64,000 nt of DNA, taken from NCBI GenBank assembly GCA_949358305.1, contig OX442314.1, positions 4,033,087 through 4,097,086 of the forward strand, in the 5' to 3' direction. The DNA is from Strigamia acuminata (taxonomy: Eukaryota > Arthropoda > Chilopoda > Geophilomorpha > Linotaeniidae). This document shows positions 11,293 through 23,224 of the stretch, piece after piece. A program made the position numbers and the translations under genes. A model generated the notes under the pieces. The model was given only the letters and a program-made list of their open reading frames with translations, was not told where the DNA came from and searched no databases. The first letter of the stretch is position 1; each line of letters starts with the position of its first letter.

Positions 11293-13175
11293 TGTGACAA
11301 ATTAATATGGCTATAAATGCCTATTGTGCCATTATGACGGTAATTTTACTGTATTTGCTTGTAAAACTGATAAGAGTCCTGAATAAAGTTATTTATGATG
11401 TTTCAGAAGCAAAGTTGTTATATTAATAAATATTAATTAACATTACTTCGTGATATCAAAGTATCACGGCCAAAAATACAAGATTTCGTCTGCTAAAACA
11501 GCATTCGTCAATGCGGTATGTCGCCACTAGAAGGCGCTATCGCAAATCAGCGGTAAATTCGAAATACGGAATTAAATGAATAACATTCAATATATTAAAT
11601 AAGTATTTAATATATTGGTTTAGATTATTTAACTTGACAATAATATAAAGTTATATTATTGTATTGAAAGATTGGAAGAAAGAATTGGTCACATTCTTGG
11701 AAATGTGACCATGCGGATTAAAGGATTAAAATGTGTAACTTGGGAATGTGTCCCCGGTATCCATTTCCGGTCCTGAGTATCCAGATCCGGTTTTGCTAAA
11801 GGATTAGCATAATCTGAAGTTGCATCCCCGTATCCACTTCCTGCGGTACGAGATTGGTGGAACTTAATCCCACCAAGTATAAAACTCCCTGACAACAGGA
11901 AGTTAGTCAGTTCTTGATTTCTGGTTATTTGGTATGTTCCGCATGTCAAATAACTGTTTCTTACTCAGGGCATGGGCCTACCGGTCCATGCATAGCATGG
12001 CTCTGCTGAGCCATGCAACCCCCGTCAACTGAAGGCGAAGTTCGGACTGTTAATGTTTCCGTCAAACGGTCTTGCCGAGGAGAAAGCCTCCCGCATAAGT
12101 ATCCTCGTGGTCGGACAATAGAATCACGTGTGATACCAAAGTATTTAGTAACCGTTAGTAGCACTGTTACTGAAAGAGATTGACTCCATCACTTGATGGT
12201 GCCAAAGCAGTCTGCATGCAAAACATGCAGTTACCGCCAGTAGCACTATGTGTTTGGGAAAGTTATATCTCTTCGGTGATGGTGCCAAAGCAGTCTACTT
12301 ATGAGTAGTATCTCAGGTGATTAATTCTGTTGTGCAGAACTGCGGGCTATATCCCCCTGAATACCAGTGCCGTCTCTCACCGCACTGTTAGTTAGGGCAC
12401 GCGCGATACTGTTCTGCTCAGCAAGGCGAACTTTGACGGCAATTGTGTGTTGCGATGTTTAACCTTTATTATATTTTGTAGTTGATAAATACACCTTAAT
12501 TGTTTAAACTTGGCAACAAGTTAACAACCGAAGTAAGTCACGAGACTTATTTCACTGTATGACGAATCAAATTCGTAACAATAAATTGAATACAATTTAT
12601 TGAGTTAATTTATTAAACTCACAACATCGCGAATTAAATATAATTCGCAAGCGGAACCTTGGCGAATAAATGACTTCATTTATTCATTACCAATTTCCAA
12701 CCCTAGTTGTGGCGGTGCACATGAGTCAACCGCACCTCTCGGATCGAACCAAACAGCATTACACGGACCATTACACGATACGAACCAGGAACGTGAAGGA
12801 ACCAGTTCCACGATTACGAAGCGCCGACGGAAGCCGCGAGGACACAGCCAGCCCGGCTACGCGTAGATGACATCTTTTAACTCGGTCGAGCGGGCATTTT
12901 GCCGTTCCCGAACCCCGGATCACCAATAACCGTAATCATATTATTTTAGGGCTGTTTTACAGCCAATTTCATGTATAGTTTAACTTGTATTTAACTTGCC
13001 AAATGTCGGCATTAGAATTTGTATAACTTTTAGGATTGATTATATTGTTTAGTAACAATAAATGTCACGTTTTGAGAAACTCTGTTGTCTTTATTATCTC
13101 GTATTTTAATCACTTATTCACGCGACTTATACCCGGTACTATCATGCGATAGGAGTTGTGGTCGTCACCGTCACA
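11293..13175 (+). repeat. E2 5' LTR (1883 bp, hybrid U3)
   Basis: From about 11,910 onward it is almost identical to the 3' LTR, with a handful of differences. Its first roughly 600 bp differ strongly and contain a block (GGCTATAAATGCC, AATAAAGTTATTTATGATG, CGTCTGCTAAAAC) also present in the E3 U3 but missing from the E2 3' LTR. Confidence 0.85.
11878..11912 (+). promoter_or_regulatory. E2 LTR core promoter
   Basis: TATAAAA at 11878-11884 is followed about 28 bp later by TCAGTT, an arthropod initiator-like sequence. The same TATA is at 32267-32273 in the 3' LTR. The near-identity between the two LTRs starts here, which fits this being the U3/R boundary. Confidence 0.6.
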
Positions 13176-13177
13176 CG

Positions 13178-13195
13178 TGGAGGTTCCACCGAGAT
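13178..13195 (+). other. E2 primer-binding site (tRNA-Gln)
   Basis: TGGAGGTTCCACCGAGAT lies two bases after the 5' LTR and is complementary to the 18 nt at the 3' end of a typical animal Gln tRNA. Confidence 0.8.
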
Positions 13196-13985
13196 AGGTT
13201 GCAAAGTTTAAATTTACCGAATTTAAATAAAAGTGAAAATTGAGATAAATAAAGAGTATAACATTTCAAAACATTTTATATGTCTCTGCTTTTGCGAAGT
13301 AGGGAATCCTCTTTAAGAACGTTGGGATTCGTGAGAACTCTAACATTAAAGGGAAAGTTTCGTTGTGTTGAAAAAACACTTAAAATCGAAGTAAAATTAA
13401 TTTTAATTTTCACGAAACAAGGCTTGGTAAAATTCCAATGTTAGTTGAATATTTTCGTAAGAAATATCCAATCAGTAACGAGATTGACCAGGCCAAAGTG
13501 CGGACGTAGTAGAAAACTACTAAAATAAAGGATTAGTTTCCATTTTATCATTGGATAAAATAACTTTCCACCGATAAAGTGTCGAGGGATTAAAGGATTA
13601 TCGATCCTCGATGCCACGCGGATCCAGACTACAGACGACCATTCGTATCCAGACCAGACCTGCAGACACGTGCTCCAGTAGCCATCTTGACCACGCCGTC
13701 CCGTTCAGTCCCGATTCGAATTTTCCACGCCGTAAACCAGCTAAAGTTAAGTGTATTTCACCTATTATTTTAATAAATAATTTAAAGCGCCTTCTCACCC
13801 GACGCTAGTTTACTTGTAGTAGGATTCATTTGATTGTTTAAAATTTATCGATAGTTTAACACGTTTAACCACCACGTGGAGTTTAAGCTTAACCTTATCG
13901 AAGTGTATTGTTATTTTGAAGTGTATTTTTTTTATATAAAGTGTGTTATCGTTCTTTAGTAATAAAGAATTTAAAAACTTTTATC

Positions 13986-15579
13986 ATGTCTGACGAAAAC
14001 ATTCATATGAATGAACGAGAAGTTGATGACGGAAACTTGGAAAATAGTTACGTCCGACTCGAAGACCAAACGGATTTAATTCCGGACGATTTGACAGAGT
14101 ATTGTCGACTCTATAATCTAAATCGGGCTGATTTCAAAACAATAACCGAAGCGGTTAATCATGTACGCGTACTTGAGAAAAGAAATCAGAGAATTAGACC
14201 CGATGAAGATGAAAATTCGGAGAACGAAAGTCGGCATTCGCGGACTTCACACCGAACCCCACGAAAAACGATTCCCACGAATCGTAAGCTGGACTTTCCC
14301 TCTCCTAAAAAGAGGTTGGGATATCAAGCCCGGATAGTGTCGACTCCACAGCTAAACGATAGAATGGTACGCGAACCATCGTTTAGCCGATCTCGTAGTC
14401 AACAAAGTTCTGGACAAAGAACACCCAACTCTAATAGTCCTTTAAATCTAGCCAAACCAAGGTCTAGATCGACTAGTGTTAATCGAACGATTAACAATAG
14501 TAATTCGGGTTTTATCCCCCAAACTTCGGGGAATAGACAAAATGTCTCCCAAAACTCTGAACAAATTAGTAATTCAGGATATGCCTGTTTTCGATGGAAA
14601 ACAGAAGGACGTGGCTAAATTTTTAGCTACAGCCAAAACAGTCGCTGTCGCTAAAGGTTTGACTCTGGATGAGATGGTAAAACGCGGAATACCAACTTAT
14701 TTATCTGGTATAGCCCACGAATGGCATACCGATAACCTCGACAAATTTGTTGACTGGAAAACTTTCGAAAAGATGTTTTTGGCGGAGTTTGACATGATTC
14801 CTGTCACTCGAGCCCGAAAGCTTCGAAATTTAATCCAGGGCCCAGAAGAGCCACTTTATACATTTCTTTTGAGATTTAAACAAGCTCAAGGATCTTATTC
14901 AAAAAGAGATGAAGCCCCCACTCTTCTCGAGAATTTGAATTTAGTTAGTTACAATCGAATAATCGATAGAGGTCTTTATGAAGAATCATTTAATGACATA
15001 TTTCAATTTGTCCGGCAGAATAGGGCTCTTTTCGAAGCCCAAAATGCTAGTGTAGACACTATTGCCAATAAAGAGGACGAAACTGCCCCGTCAAATACTC
15101 AAAAAGGTAAAGACGCCAGGAGTTCGCGCCCACTCATACGATCTACTCAGACGTTGAACGCCGAACCAGAAGTTGTACCTATGGAATCTGACGAGACAGA
15201 CAATCTTGAAAACGATGTTGGATTCAACAACATGGTATGTGCCCTATCGGAGAAAGCAACTGGAAAATGCTTCCATTGCAATCAACCAGGACACTTTAAG
15301 AGGGAATGTCCTTTGTTACAAAAAAGAAAATTTGTTCAGGACAAGCCCCAAGGTACTGGTAATAATACCAATACCAATCCCGCCTCTGATCTTTTTAAAC
15401 GACAGAGACAAAATTGGGTGACCGCTGAATCTTTGGACCAAAAGCTTGAAGACTTCAAAACTACTATGCAAACTAGTATGACAAAATCCATGTCGGACTT
15501 ATTCACTAAATTTTTGGATCCAAAAAATGCGACCACTCCGCCTTTGGCGATTGAAGGTCCACCGACTCCAAAAAACTAG
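13986..15579 (+). pseudogene. E2 Gag, frameshifted between linker and capsid
   Basis: The first ATG is at 13986. Frame one runs to 14618: an N-terminal motif (YCRLYNLNRADFK), then Arg/Ser-rich linkers. The capsid and nucleocapsid are one base out of phase in a second frame, open from about 14476 to 15579. It starts MPVFDGKQKDV and ends after a CCHC zinc knuckle (CFHCNQPGHFKREC). Gag forms the particle and binds RNA. The E1 relative reads through the same junction in one frame, so I take the shift as a lesion, although a programmed +1 shift is not excluded. A 27-bp word at the junction is repeated near 15656. The end of frame two overlaps pol by 25 nt. Confidence 0.75.
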
Positions 15580-18500
15580 TAGAGGGGGTTACCGAAAACC
15601 CCCTAAAAAACCAGAGTAATACATTATCCTCAGAAATAGAAAATGTTCTAAACGAAACTCTGAACAAATTAGTAATTCAAGATGAGGAAATTAAACGACC
15701 TAATCGTAAAACTAGGAAAAGGAATCCAAAGTATGTATTTAAGGAACCTTATCCCAACACTCCTTTTTCGATGGAAGAGACTGAAAATCCATTTACATCA
15801 TTCGATGACGACCTCTTTCCTGCGGATAAGGGGGACGAATCTTGGCGAGAGTCCTTGAATGCAATAATTGAAAGCGCTGTAAATCCTCCTGTTCGAGAGG
15901 AAACCACTAGTTCTAGTGGAGGAGTATGCGAAAGTTTGGAGGCAATGATGGAAAATTTAGATATCTCCTCGAAATTATCTAGACATCATAGACTTCGTAA
16001 ATATGTCAAAGAACATCAGCTCAAGAGAGCTGAAGTAGTTGAACGCATCAAACGTTTAGGAAACAGTAGCGACGACCCCCGAATGAAAATAACAATAGGT
16101 GGACTCACCTATAATGCTTTAATGGATTCAGGAGCCACCCAATGTTTTATTGGATTACAATTACTTGACAGTACTTGTGCCTCCCCTGACTTCATTCAAG
16201 ATTGCCCCCGAAATATGAAAGTGTGTGCCGTCGGCATAACTCATATCCCGCTAGGACAAATAACCCTTTGTGTTCAATGGGCAGATGGAGTAGAATTCAC
16301 TCCAATGAATTTCATCATTTTAGACCGAAATGTGTGTGGCCTAATTTTAGGGCACAATTTTATGCGTCGTACAACAATTAATTTAAATCCAGCACGAGCT
16401 GTATTTGACTGTGACAACAAACCTGGTTGGACTGCGCCTTACGTGGATAACGAATTTAATGACAGTCTAGCGAGGTTACGCACACTAAGAGACGACGGAA
16501 CAGTCACTCATACACCCGACAATTGGGAAGAATTGTTGGTGAAAGATTGTGATTGTTCCGACGAGGATAAGACCAAATTACTAGAAGTAATTTCTGGAAT
16601 CAAGCACGTCTTTCGGGACAAAGTTGGTTGTACGAACCTTGCCAAACATAAAATTACGTTTAAAAAGGACGCGAAATGGAAAAAACAACCGTTTCGCATG
16701 TACAATCCAGCAAAAATTGCGATTATGACCAAACTAGTTGAAGAGCTAGAAGCAGAGAATCTCATTGAGAAATCTACGGGGCCTTACATAAGTCATCCCG
16801 TAATAGTTGCCAAACCAAATGGCACATATAGGTTATGTATTGATTTCCGATGGTTAAATGCGATCACCGAAATCAATGCAATCCAAATGCCCAGTATTGA
16901 TTTGCTCATGCACAATACTAATCAGGCAAAATACTTCACCTCACTTGACCTTACAAAAGGATATTATCAAGTAGAGATGGAAGAAGAAGATAAGCAGAAA
17001 ACTGCTTTCTATACTCCGAAAGGCAACTATCAATTTGTACGTATGCCATTTGGGTTATGTAACGCGCCTTGTACATTTCAAGCCCTAATGGAACAAGTTA
17101 TGGGTGACGCGTTATATAAACACGCATTAGTCTATTTAGACGATGTAATTATCTTTTCTCAGACTTGGGATCAACATCTCGGTCACATTAAAGATGTATT
17201 AGAACGACTAGACAAAGCAAACTTATCCGTAAATAAAGAAAAGTCTAAGTTCGGCAGAACTACGCTAAAATTTCTGGGACACTTAATCACTCCGAATGGA
17301 TTAGCCCCGGATCCTGATAAAATAGCGTCAGTACGAAAATTTCCCACCCCAAAAACATCGAAAGATGTACAAAGGTTTCACGGGTTGGCAAATTTCTTTA
17401 GGAAGTTTATTCCTAACCACGGTGAAATTGCTACTCCACTGACTAGCATAATGCACGAGAAAGCAACCTTTGTCTGGGGACAAGAGCAAATAGACGCTTT
17501 CGAAAGAATTAAAGACATTTTATGCGACGAAACTCAAGTTTTGTTAATGCCTAACATGCTCGAACCCTTTGTGATTCTAACAGACGCTTCACATTCAGGA
17601 TTAGGAGCGGTATTATGCCAAGATGTGGATTTTCTTGACAAAAACAAGGACAAATGGATTAAAACTCCAAGACCCGTAGCCTACGCTAGTCGCGTACTTC
17701 GAGGAGCCGAGCAACGTTACACTACTCCCGAATTAGAGTGTCTGGCGGTAGTATGGGCTGTAGAACGTTTCCGCCCTTACATAGAATACACGTCTTTCAC
17801 CCTGGAGTCAGATGCAGAAGCCTTAAAATGGCTAATGGGAACGCCAGAACCTTCTGGTCGTTTTGGCCGATGGGCAATTAAACTGCAATGTGGCGCCTTT
17901 AAGATTAAGTATCGCCGTGGTACTCAAAATCAAGTCGCAGACGCATTTTCAAGAGCTCCTTTGAGTATTGAAGACATTCCGAAGGATGATTACATCGAAC
18001 CCACAGAAATAACTCAATTCTGGCCCGAATGGGACGGAAATAAAGAAGTTACTCGTAGAGAAGAACCAAAACCCTGTCAGTTCTTAACAAACGTGTCAGT
18101 AAAGTTTGATTATTCCAAAAAATTAAATAATTCTTTGGAAAAGGGGGAGAAAGGTCATGTAGAACCAGAAACTTTATTTAGTGCTTTAACCGAAGTACTA
18201 AGTATAGTTCCTCCTACCAGAGCAGAAATCATCGAAGCTCAGCTCAAAGACTATGAATGTAGAAAAATAATAACTCACCTAAAATTAGATGAAGTTGAGC
18301 AAAGAAGGAATAAGAAAACTAAGCGATGGATGAAAGACATCAAAGGCTACCAACTAGATTTCAAAGAAAATCATGATAATGAAGATGAGAATAGTAATGA
18401 CTCTGAAATGTTAATCTTCTTCAAACCAACATTTGAAGAAGAATTAAATGATTCCGGCAACGGATTTAAAGCGGTGATTCCACCTTCGTTAGTACGACGA

Positions 18501-19937
18501 GTGTTGTTCGCATGCCACGGACATCCGTTAAGTGGACACGCGGGGATGAGTAAAACGCTCGAACGAGCGAAACTCATCTATTATTGGCCTAAAATGAGCA
18601 AAGACACGTGCAATTATGTTCGTAGTTGTGTTCATTGCCAACAATACAAACCTAGTCAACACCGCAAAAACAGAGCGAGTTATACTCCTCACAATATGGC
18701 ACAGCCATGGGAAGTTCTTTGTTTAGACTTCATGGGTCCCAAACCCGCTGGTCAATACCAACATAAATATATTTTAGTAGGAATCGATCAATGTACTAAA
18801 TGGGTAGAATTAGCTCCATTAAGCAAAGCTTCAAGTGAAGCAATTATAACAAAGTTAGGTGATATCGTACATAGATGGGGATACCCCAGGAAAATTATCA
18901 GTGATAATGGAAAACAGTTCGCATCAACCATCTATGAGGGTTTCTGCAAAAGGCATAACATTAAAATGACGCATATAAGTCCTTATCATGCTCAGGCCAA
19001 CCCCACAGAACGGGCAAACAGGGATATCAAAATAATGCTTGCAATTTATTCTGATGTGCACTCTCACTGGCCACGTTTTCTGAATGAATTTGCATTTGCA
19101 TCCAGAACGGCAAAATCCGAAGCAACCGGATCGACGCCATTTTTATTAAATACGGGAAGAATAGTAACACTACCTTTCGACCCGCGAATTATTCAACACG
19201 CGAATAAATTCGATAAAAATAACCCTGAGGAATTCGTGTTTAATTTACTCGGGATTTTACGAAGAGCACACCAAGAGATGCACCGTAGGATCCAACTAAA
19301 TTACGAGAAACACGACAGAATTCACCGTAATAAATTTCATATTTGCAAATATGAAGTAGGTGATTTAGTCTGGAAAAATACACATATTCTTTCCAATCAA
19401 GACAAAGGCATTACTAAAGGATTTGCTGAAAAACGAGACGGACCGTGGGAAATCACGGCCGTATTAACAGGAGGTGCATACGCCTTACGAAAATTATTAG
19501 ATGACTCAATTGAACCATCGATAAATACGGATGATCTCACCCCGTATATCCCTTCATACCCGATTGAGACATGGACTCTGGGTCAGAAAAAAGGAAAACT
19601 GAAAGATCATCCAAACCCTGATTGGATGTCGGCAAATTCCGAATTTAACGAATCTAATTCACAAGAATTAGATAATCAAGATATGGAAGAAACCTCTCGT
19701 GAAAATCTTGAAAAAGATATGGAAGAACTTCCTCAAGAAAGTCTTGAACAAGAAGAAAGAATAATTCCTACCTCAAATGAAAATGGAAACGAGATTATCG
19801 ATCCACGAAGTAATAACTCAAATAAACGGAAGCGAACAGCTGACCTTCCGGAGATAATCTCGAGACCGAAAAGAACTTCGAAGCCAAATCCGAAATATAC
19901 TACGGATTTTGTGCAGATGATTCAAGAACGTCGTTAA
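15555..19937 (+). CDS. pol: E2 Pol polyprotein (PR-RT-RNaseH-IN)
   Basis: The frame is open from 15555; the first ATG is at 15771 and the numbering starts there (1388 aa). Aspartic protease: ALMDSGAT, active Asp about 119. Reverse transcriptase: LYLDD-type box VYLDDVI at 455-458. RNase H: TDAS at 604, ELE near 654, DAEA near 681, and VADAFSR near 724. Integrase: zinc motif H916, H923, C953, C956, then catalytic D986, D1045 and E1080 (D,D-35-E). A GPW/F-like module follows near GDLVW...GPWEI, and there is no chromodomain. Together these copy element RNA into DNA in the particle and insert it. The domain order is Ty3/Gypsy, not Copia or BEL. All catalytic residues seen are intact. Expression probably uses the -1 signal above. 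Confidence 0.93.
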   Translation, partial: RSTDSKKLVEGVTENPLKNQSNTLSSEIENVLNETLNKLVIQDEEIKRPNRKTRKRNPKYVFKEPYPNTPFSMEETENPFTSFDDDLFPADKGDESWRESLNAIIESAVNPPVREETTSSSGGVCESLEAMMENLDISSKLSRHHRLRKYVKEHQLKRAEVVERIKRLGNSSDDPRMKITIGGLTYNALMDSGATQCFIGLQLLDSTCASPDFIQDCPRNMKVCAVGITHIPLGQITLCVQWADGVEFTPMNFIILDRNVCGLILGHNFMRRTTINLNPARAVFDCDNKPGWTAPYVDNEFNDSLARLRTLRDDGTVTHTPDNWEELLVKDCDCSDEDKTKLLEVISGIKHVFRDKVGCTNLAKHKITFKKDAKWKKQPFRMYNPAKIAIMTKLVEELEAENLIEKSTGPYISHPVIVAKPNGTYRLCIDFRWLNAITEINAIQMPSIDLLMHNTNQAKYFTSLDLTKGYYQVEMEEEDKQKTAFYTPKGNYQFVRMPFGLCNAPCTFQALMEQVMGDALYKHALVYLDDVIIFSQTWDQHLGHIKDVLERLDKANLSVNKEKSKFGRTTLKFLGHLITPNGLAPDPDKIASVRKFPTPKTSKDVQRFHGLANFFRKFIPNHGEIATPLTSIMHEKATFVWGQEQIDAFERIKDILCDETQVLLMPNMLEPFVILTDASHSGLGAVLCQDVDFLDKNKDKWIKTPRPVAYASRVLRGAEQRYTTPELECLAVVWAVERFRPYIEYTSFTLESDAEALKWLMGTPEPSGRFGRWAIKLQCGAFKIKYRRGTQNQVADAFSRAPLSIEDIPKDDYIEPTEITQFWPEWDGNKEVTRREEPKPCQFLTNVSVKFDYSKKLNNSLEKGEKGHVEPETLFSALTEVLSIVPPTRAEIIEAQLKDYECRKIITHLKLDEVEQRRNKKTKRWMKDIKGYQLDFKENHDNEDENSNDSEMLIFFKPTFEEELNDSGNGFKAVIPPSLVRRVLFACHGHPLSGHAGMSKTLERAKLIYYWPKMSKDTCNYVRSCVHCQQYKPSQHRKNRASYTPHNMAQPWEVLCLDFMGPKPAGQYQHKYILVGIDQCTKWVELAPLSKASSEAIITKLGDIVHRWGYPRKIISDNGKQFASTIYEGFCKRHNIKMTHISPYHAQANPTERANRDIKIMLAIYSDVHSHWPRFLNEFAFASRTAKSEATGSTPFLLNTGRIVTLPFDPRIIQHANKFDKNNPEEFVFNLLGILRRAHQEMHRRIQLNYEKHDRIHRNKFHICKYEVGDLVWKNTHILSNQDKGITKGFAEKRDGPWEITAVLTGGAYALRKLLDDSIEPSINTDDLTPYIPSYPIETWTLGQKKGKLKDHPNPDWMSANSEFNESNSQELDNQDMEETSRENLEKDMEELPQESLEQEERIIPTSNENGNEIIDPRSNNSNKRKRTADLPEIISRPKRTSKPNPKYTTDFVQMIQERR
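15570..15603 (+). promoter_or_regulatory. -1 ribosomal frameshift signal at gag-pol
   Basis: The slippery heptamer A_AAA_AAC (15570-15576, in gag phase) sits directly before the gag stop TAG. A 7-nt spacer follows, then a hairpin with GGGGGTT (15584-15590) pairing AACCCCC (15597-15603) around a 6-nt loop. Slippage by -1 enters the pol frame, which is open from 15555. Confidence 0.75.
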
Positions 19938-20524
19938 AAGATTCTAAATATAAAAAGAATATTCTAAAAGATATTGATTTAAATCAGATATTGAATATTC
20001 AAATCGAAAATTCGCGAAGTCACCTGGTAACTTATGACCCCGGGTGGAGAGTAAAAGATTCGTTCTATATTCAGTCTTCTAACACACACGTGAGAGAAGA
20101 AGAACTTCGTCGAATTCAACAAAAATCACGAACAATTGCGTCGATATTGTTAGCCATTAAACAAAGAATACAGGTATGATGATTATACATATGAATTAAT
20201 ATATATATCATGACATCTCTTTATATTTAAAGAAATACAAACCAGCGGAATTCGTTTATTAGCGGCGGAGGATTTGAAAGCCACGTGCTCTAAACTCCAA
20301 GTTATCGTCGAAGCGACTATACTTAGAATTCTACAAGCTACGCTTCTAAAGGAAGCAGGACATTTTCGTAAGTTCGATAAAATTATCAATACACGAAAGT
20401 GTAAAGTTGTAACGAATTATAATTATAAAATTCGTAAATTGAGTTACGCGTCTTCTCAATAGAGGGCGCGCGCATACAAAAGTATTGCAAATAAAACTAA
20501 AACGTTTTCTATATTTGTAGAATT
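19938..20524 (+). other. Splice-rich segment between E2 pol and ORF3
   Basis: A frame -1 to pol is open through the pol stop to 20179 (HLVTYDPGWRVKDSF). It reaches a donor ACAG|GTATGA at 20174. An acceptor candidate TTTAAAG ends at 20232, and a second open stretch (TSGIRLLAAEDLKATC) runs to a strong donor GTAAGT at 20368. A strong acceptor TTTTCTATATTTGTAG ends at 20520, four bases before the ORF3 ATG. This looks like the spliced, subgenomic arrangement used for env in errantiviruses. Whether the small exons code for anything is unknown. Confidence 0.45.
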
Positions 20525-21323
20525 ATGGTCAAGAAGATACCAATTAAAAAGCGGCGAATTGTGATTCAGTCGAGCTCTTCGGAGGAAGACGATACACCCA
20601 CGGTCAACCCGACCATCGTAACAATCCCGGGAGCGCCAAATACTCCTATTGTGCTCGACCAAAAAGGATGGGACATATTAACATGGGCCCGAAACAACCC
20701 AGAGGCTCTCCCAAAGGAAATTCGTCCAAAAACGGCTGTACCCAAAACGGCGATGGAGGTTACCCAAGAAACCTTCATTATACCAAAAAAGGACAGTTTC
20801 TCCAAAAGCCATCCTTTACAGCCGGTCCATAAACCAAGTACGAGTCGAATGAACGATTCATCGACCTCTCATGAGAGAAGTCTGGACGAGATTGTCCAAT
20901 TAGAGGCGAATCGAAATCCCGAAGGAAATCGCCACCAAGACAGCAAACGCAAACAGCGAGAATACGTTCATTACGACTCGCCGCCACCCACGACTTCGCG
21001 CGAAGTAGTGTATACCCCTAGATATAATACGGCTAGAGGAAAACGTACGTTTGTGTCCACGAGAGCCCCCAAACTACAGCCGATGACTGTTCAACAAAGA
21101 GCAGCTAATAAGCAAGAAAAGGCACTGCGTCGAAAAGCCGCTTGCGATCGTGACTTAGAATTGGGAATTCCACACGACAATTTGGAGCTCGCGAAGGGCG
21201 AAATACCGTGCCCCTTCTGTTTCGGGGTTGGTTGGATGTCCGGCTCCGGGACAGGGTGCCATTTAGCATCATGCGGGAATTGTCTCGGATCAAAACGACG
21301 ATTAAAAATCCAACCCTGGAACC

Positions 21324-23224
21324 TGTGACGGTGACGACCACAACTCCCATTTAACAATGGTACCGGGAAGAGATCGCAATAAATAAACAGTGAATACAAT
21401 ACGAGATAAATACAAGACAGTTTATTGTTGGCAAACAATATGGATGAGCTAAATTATACATAGGACTAATGCCGACATTTGGCAAGTTAAATCAGCTATT
21501 AAACTATACAAAGAATTGGCCAACTGGCCCTAGAATAATATCACTACGGGTCTGGAATATGGGAGCGGTTTCCCCATCGCTCGACCTGATTATAGATGTC
21601 ATCTTAAGCCGGATGGCTGTGTCCTGGAGTCCGATACGGCTTCGCTGGTTTCCTTGGTTCGCTGTGTGAACTATCGCACGTCGATAAATCGAATGATCTG
21701 AGCATTGCGGTTGACTTTGTCTGCACCGCCACAACTTTGGGAGGATATTGGTGTAAGTAAATGTATTCATTTACTTATCAATATTCCACTTATGAATTAT
21801 ATTTAATTCATATCGTTGTGAATTCTTATTTAGATATTTCGGGAATAAGTTGTCGTCAACTTATCGGTTATATTGAGTTCAATATGAGATTAAGTCTTCT
21901 GACTTGATTTTGGTCCAACTGGTTGTCGAGTTTAAGTTTTGCTGTTATAAATAAAATGAAGATTAAGCTTCCCGTCGCAACACACAATTGCCATCGATTA
22001 GAATATACGCCTTGCCATGCAGAACGGTATCAAGCGTCCCCGGCGTCGCAGCACGGTCGTCCATCGAGTGGTTGACGGTACCACGTACACAGGGGTCGAT
22101 AGCTCGCGGCTCCGCACAGCAGTTTTATCTCTCGCGGTACTAATAATAGACCGACTGCTTTGGCATCGAATACCATGAGAATCAGCTTGCCAAACACTTG
22201 GTGCTACTCGTGGTTACTGTAAAACAGACTGCTTTGGCACCATCAGGTGAAGGAACCGATTCTCAACAATACCGATGCTACTCGTGGTAACGGAATACGT
22301 TCATACCGAAAAAGACAACTTGGTCCTGTCCGGAGGATACTGAATTGCACAACGGCGGGTTCTCCTTCGGCGTCGCAACCGTAGACTGTAACATTTATGC
22401 AACATAATAATCCCAGCACTTCGACTTCAATTGCCGGCGGTGGCATGATTCTGTAGAATCATGCAACGGTTCTTTGCGAATAAATCAACAAAGAACCAAA
22501 AGGTTTTTTACGTGAACAACGAATCATATTTCATAAGTAACAATACCAAACAGAAAATAATCAAACAGAGCTGCAGAATGGCCGGTTGTTTGGGTTTATA
22601 TAACCTGACTGGATTAAGGATTAATCCAGTTATCCAATTGGAACATGGGTTCCACGAATCCCTCCAATCCCGTATCACCGGAAGTGGATACGGAGGAACA
22701 ATGTGCTAATTCTCACCACAACCGGAACTGGATACCCAGGACCGGAAATGGATCCACCAATCAGATCTATTGGTTGATCGATTGATCACCAAATGTCCTG
22801 TCCCGCAGAAAATGGAAGTTACATTGTATTTAACATCACAAGACATTAATATATCTTTATATTAATGTTCACAAAGCTTCGTTTCATTCTAGTAAATATA
22901 GTTTTATATTTATTTACATGTTTTATATTCATATCTTGAATTTGCCGCTAAATCGTAATCGCGCCATCTTGTGGCAACATTGCGCATTGACAAATGCGGT
23001 TTTAGCAGACGACTCTTCGTGATTCGGCCGGAATCCTTTGATATCAAGTAGGAATGAGTGTTTATTCTTAATAAACGAACATCTTTGTATTTGAAACATC
23101 ATAAATAACTTTATTCCAGACATTTATCAGTTTTACACAGAATATCTTCGAGATATCATGATAATGGCGCAACAGCGCTTCTTTCTAAGAAAATAGGCAT
23201 TTATAGCCATTGTAAACCGTCACA
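21324..23224 (-). repeat. E3 3' LTR
   Basis: It is 1901 bp and pairs with 28828-30728. The minus strand has TATATAAA at 22602-22595, a likely core promoter. The purine tract complement (CATCCCCCTTAATAAC) begins at 23225. Homology to the E2 LTRs (for example the CCGACATTTGGCAAGTTAA region) is visible. Confidence 0.9.

Noticed and set aside
13178-13195. Match to tRNA-Gln as a possible tRNA gene
   Set aside because: Only 18 nt complementary to the 3' end, placed next to an LTR: a primer-binding site.
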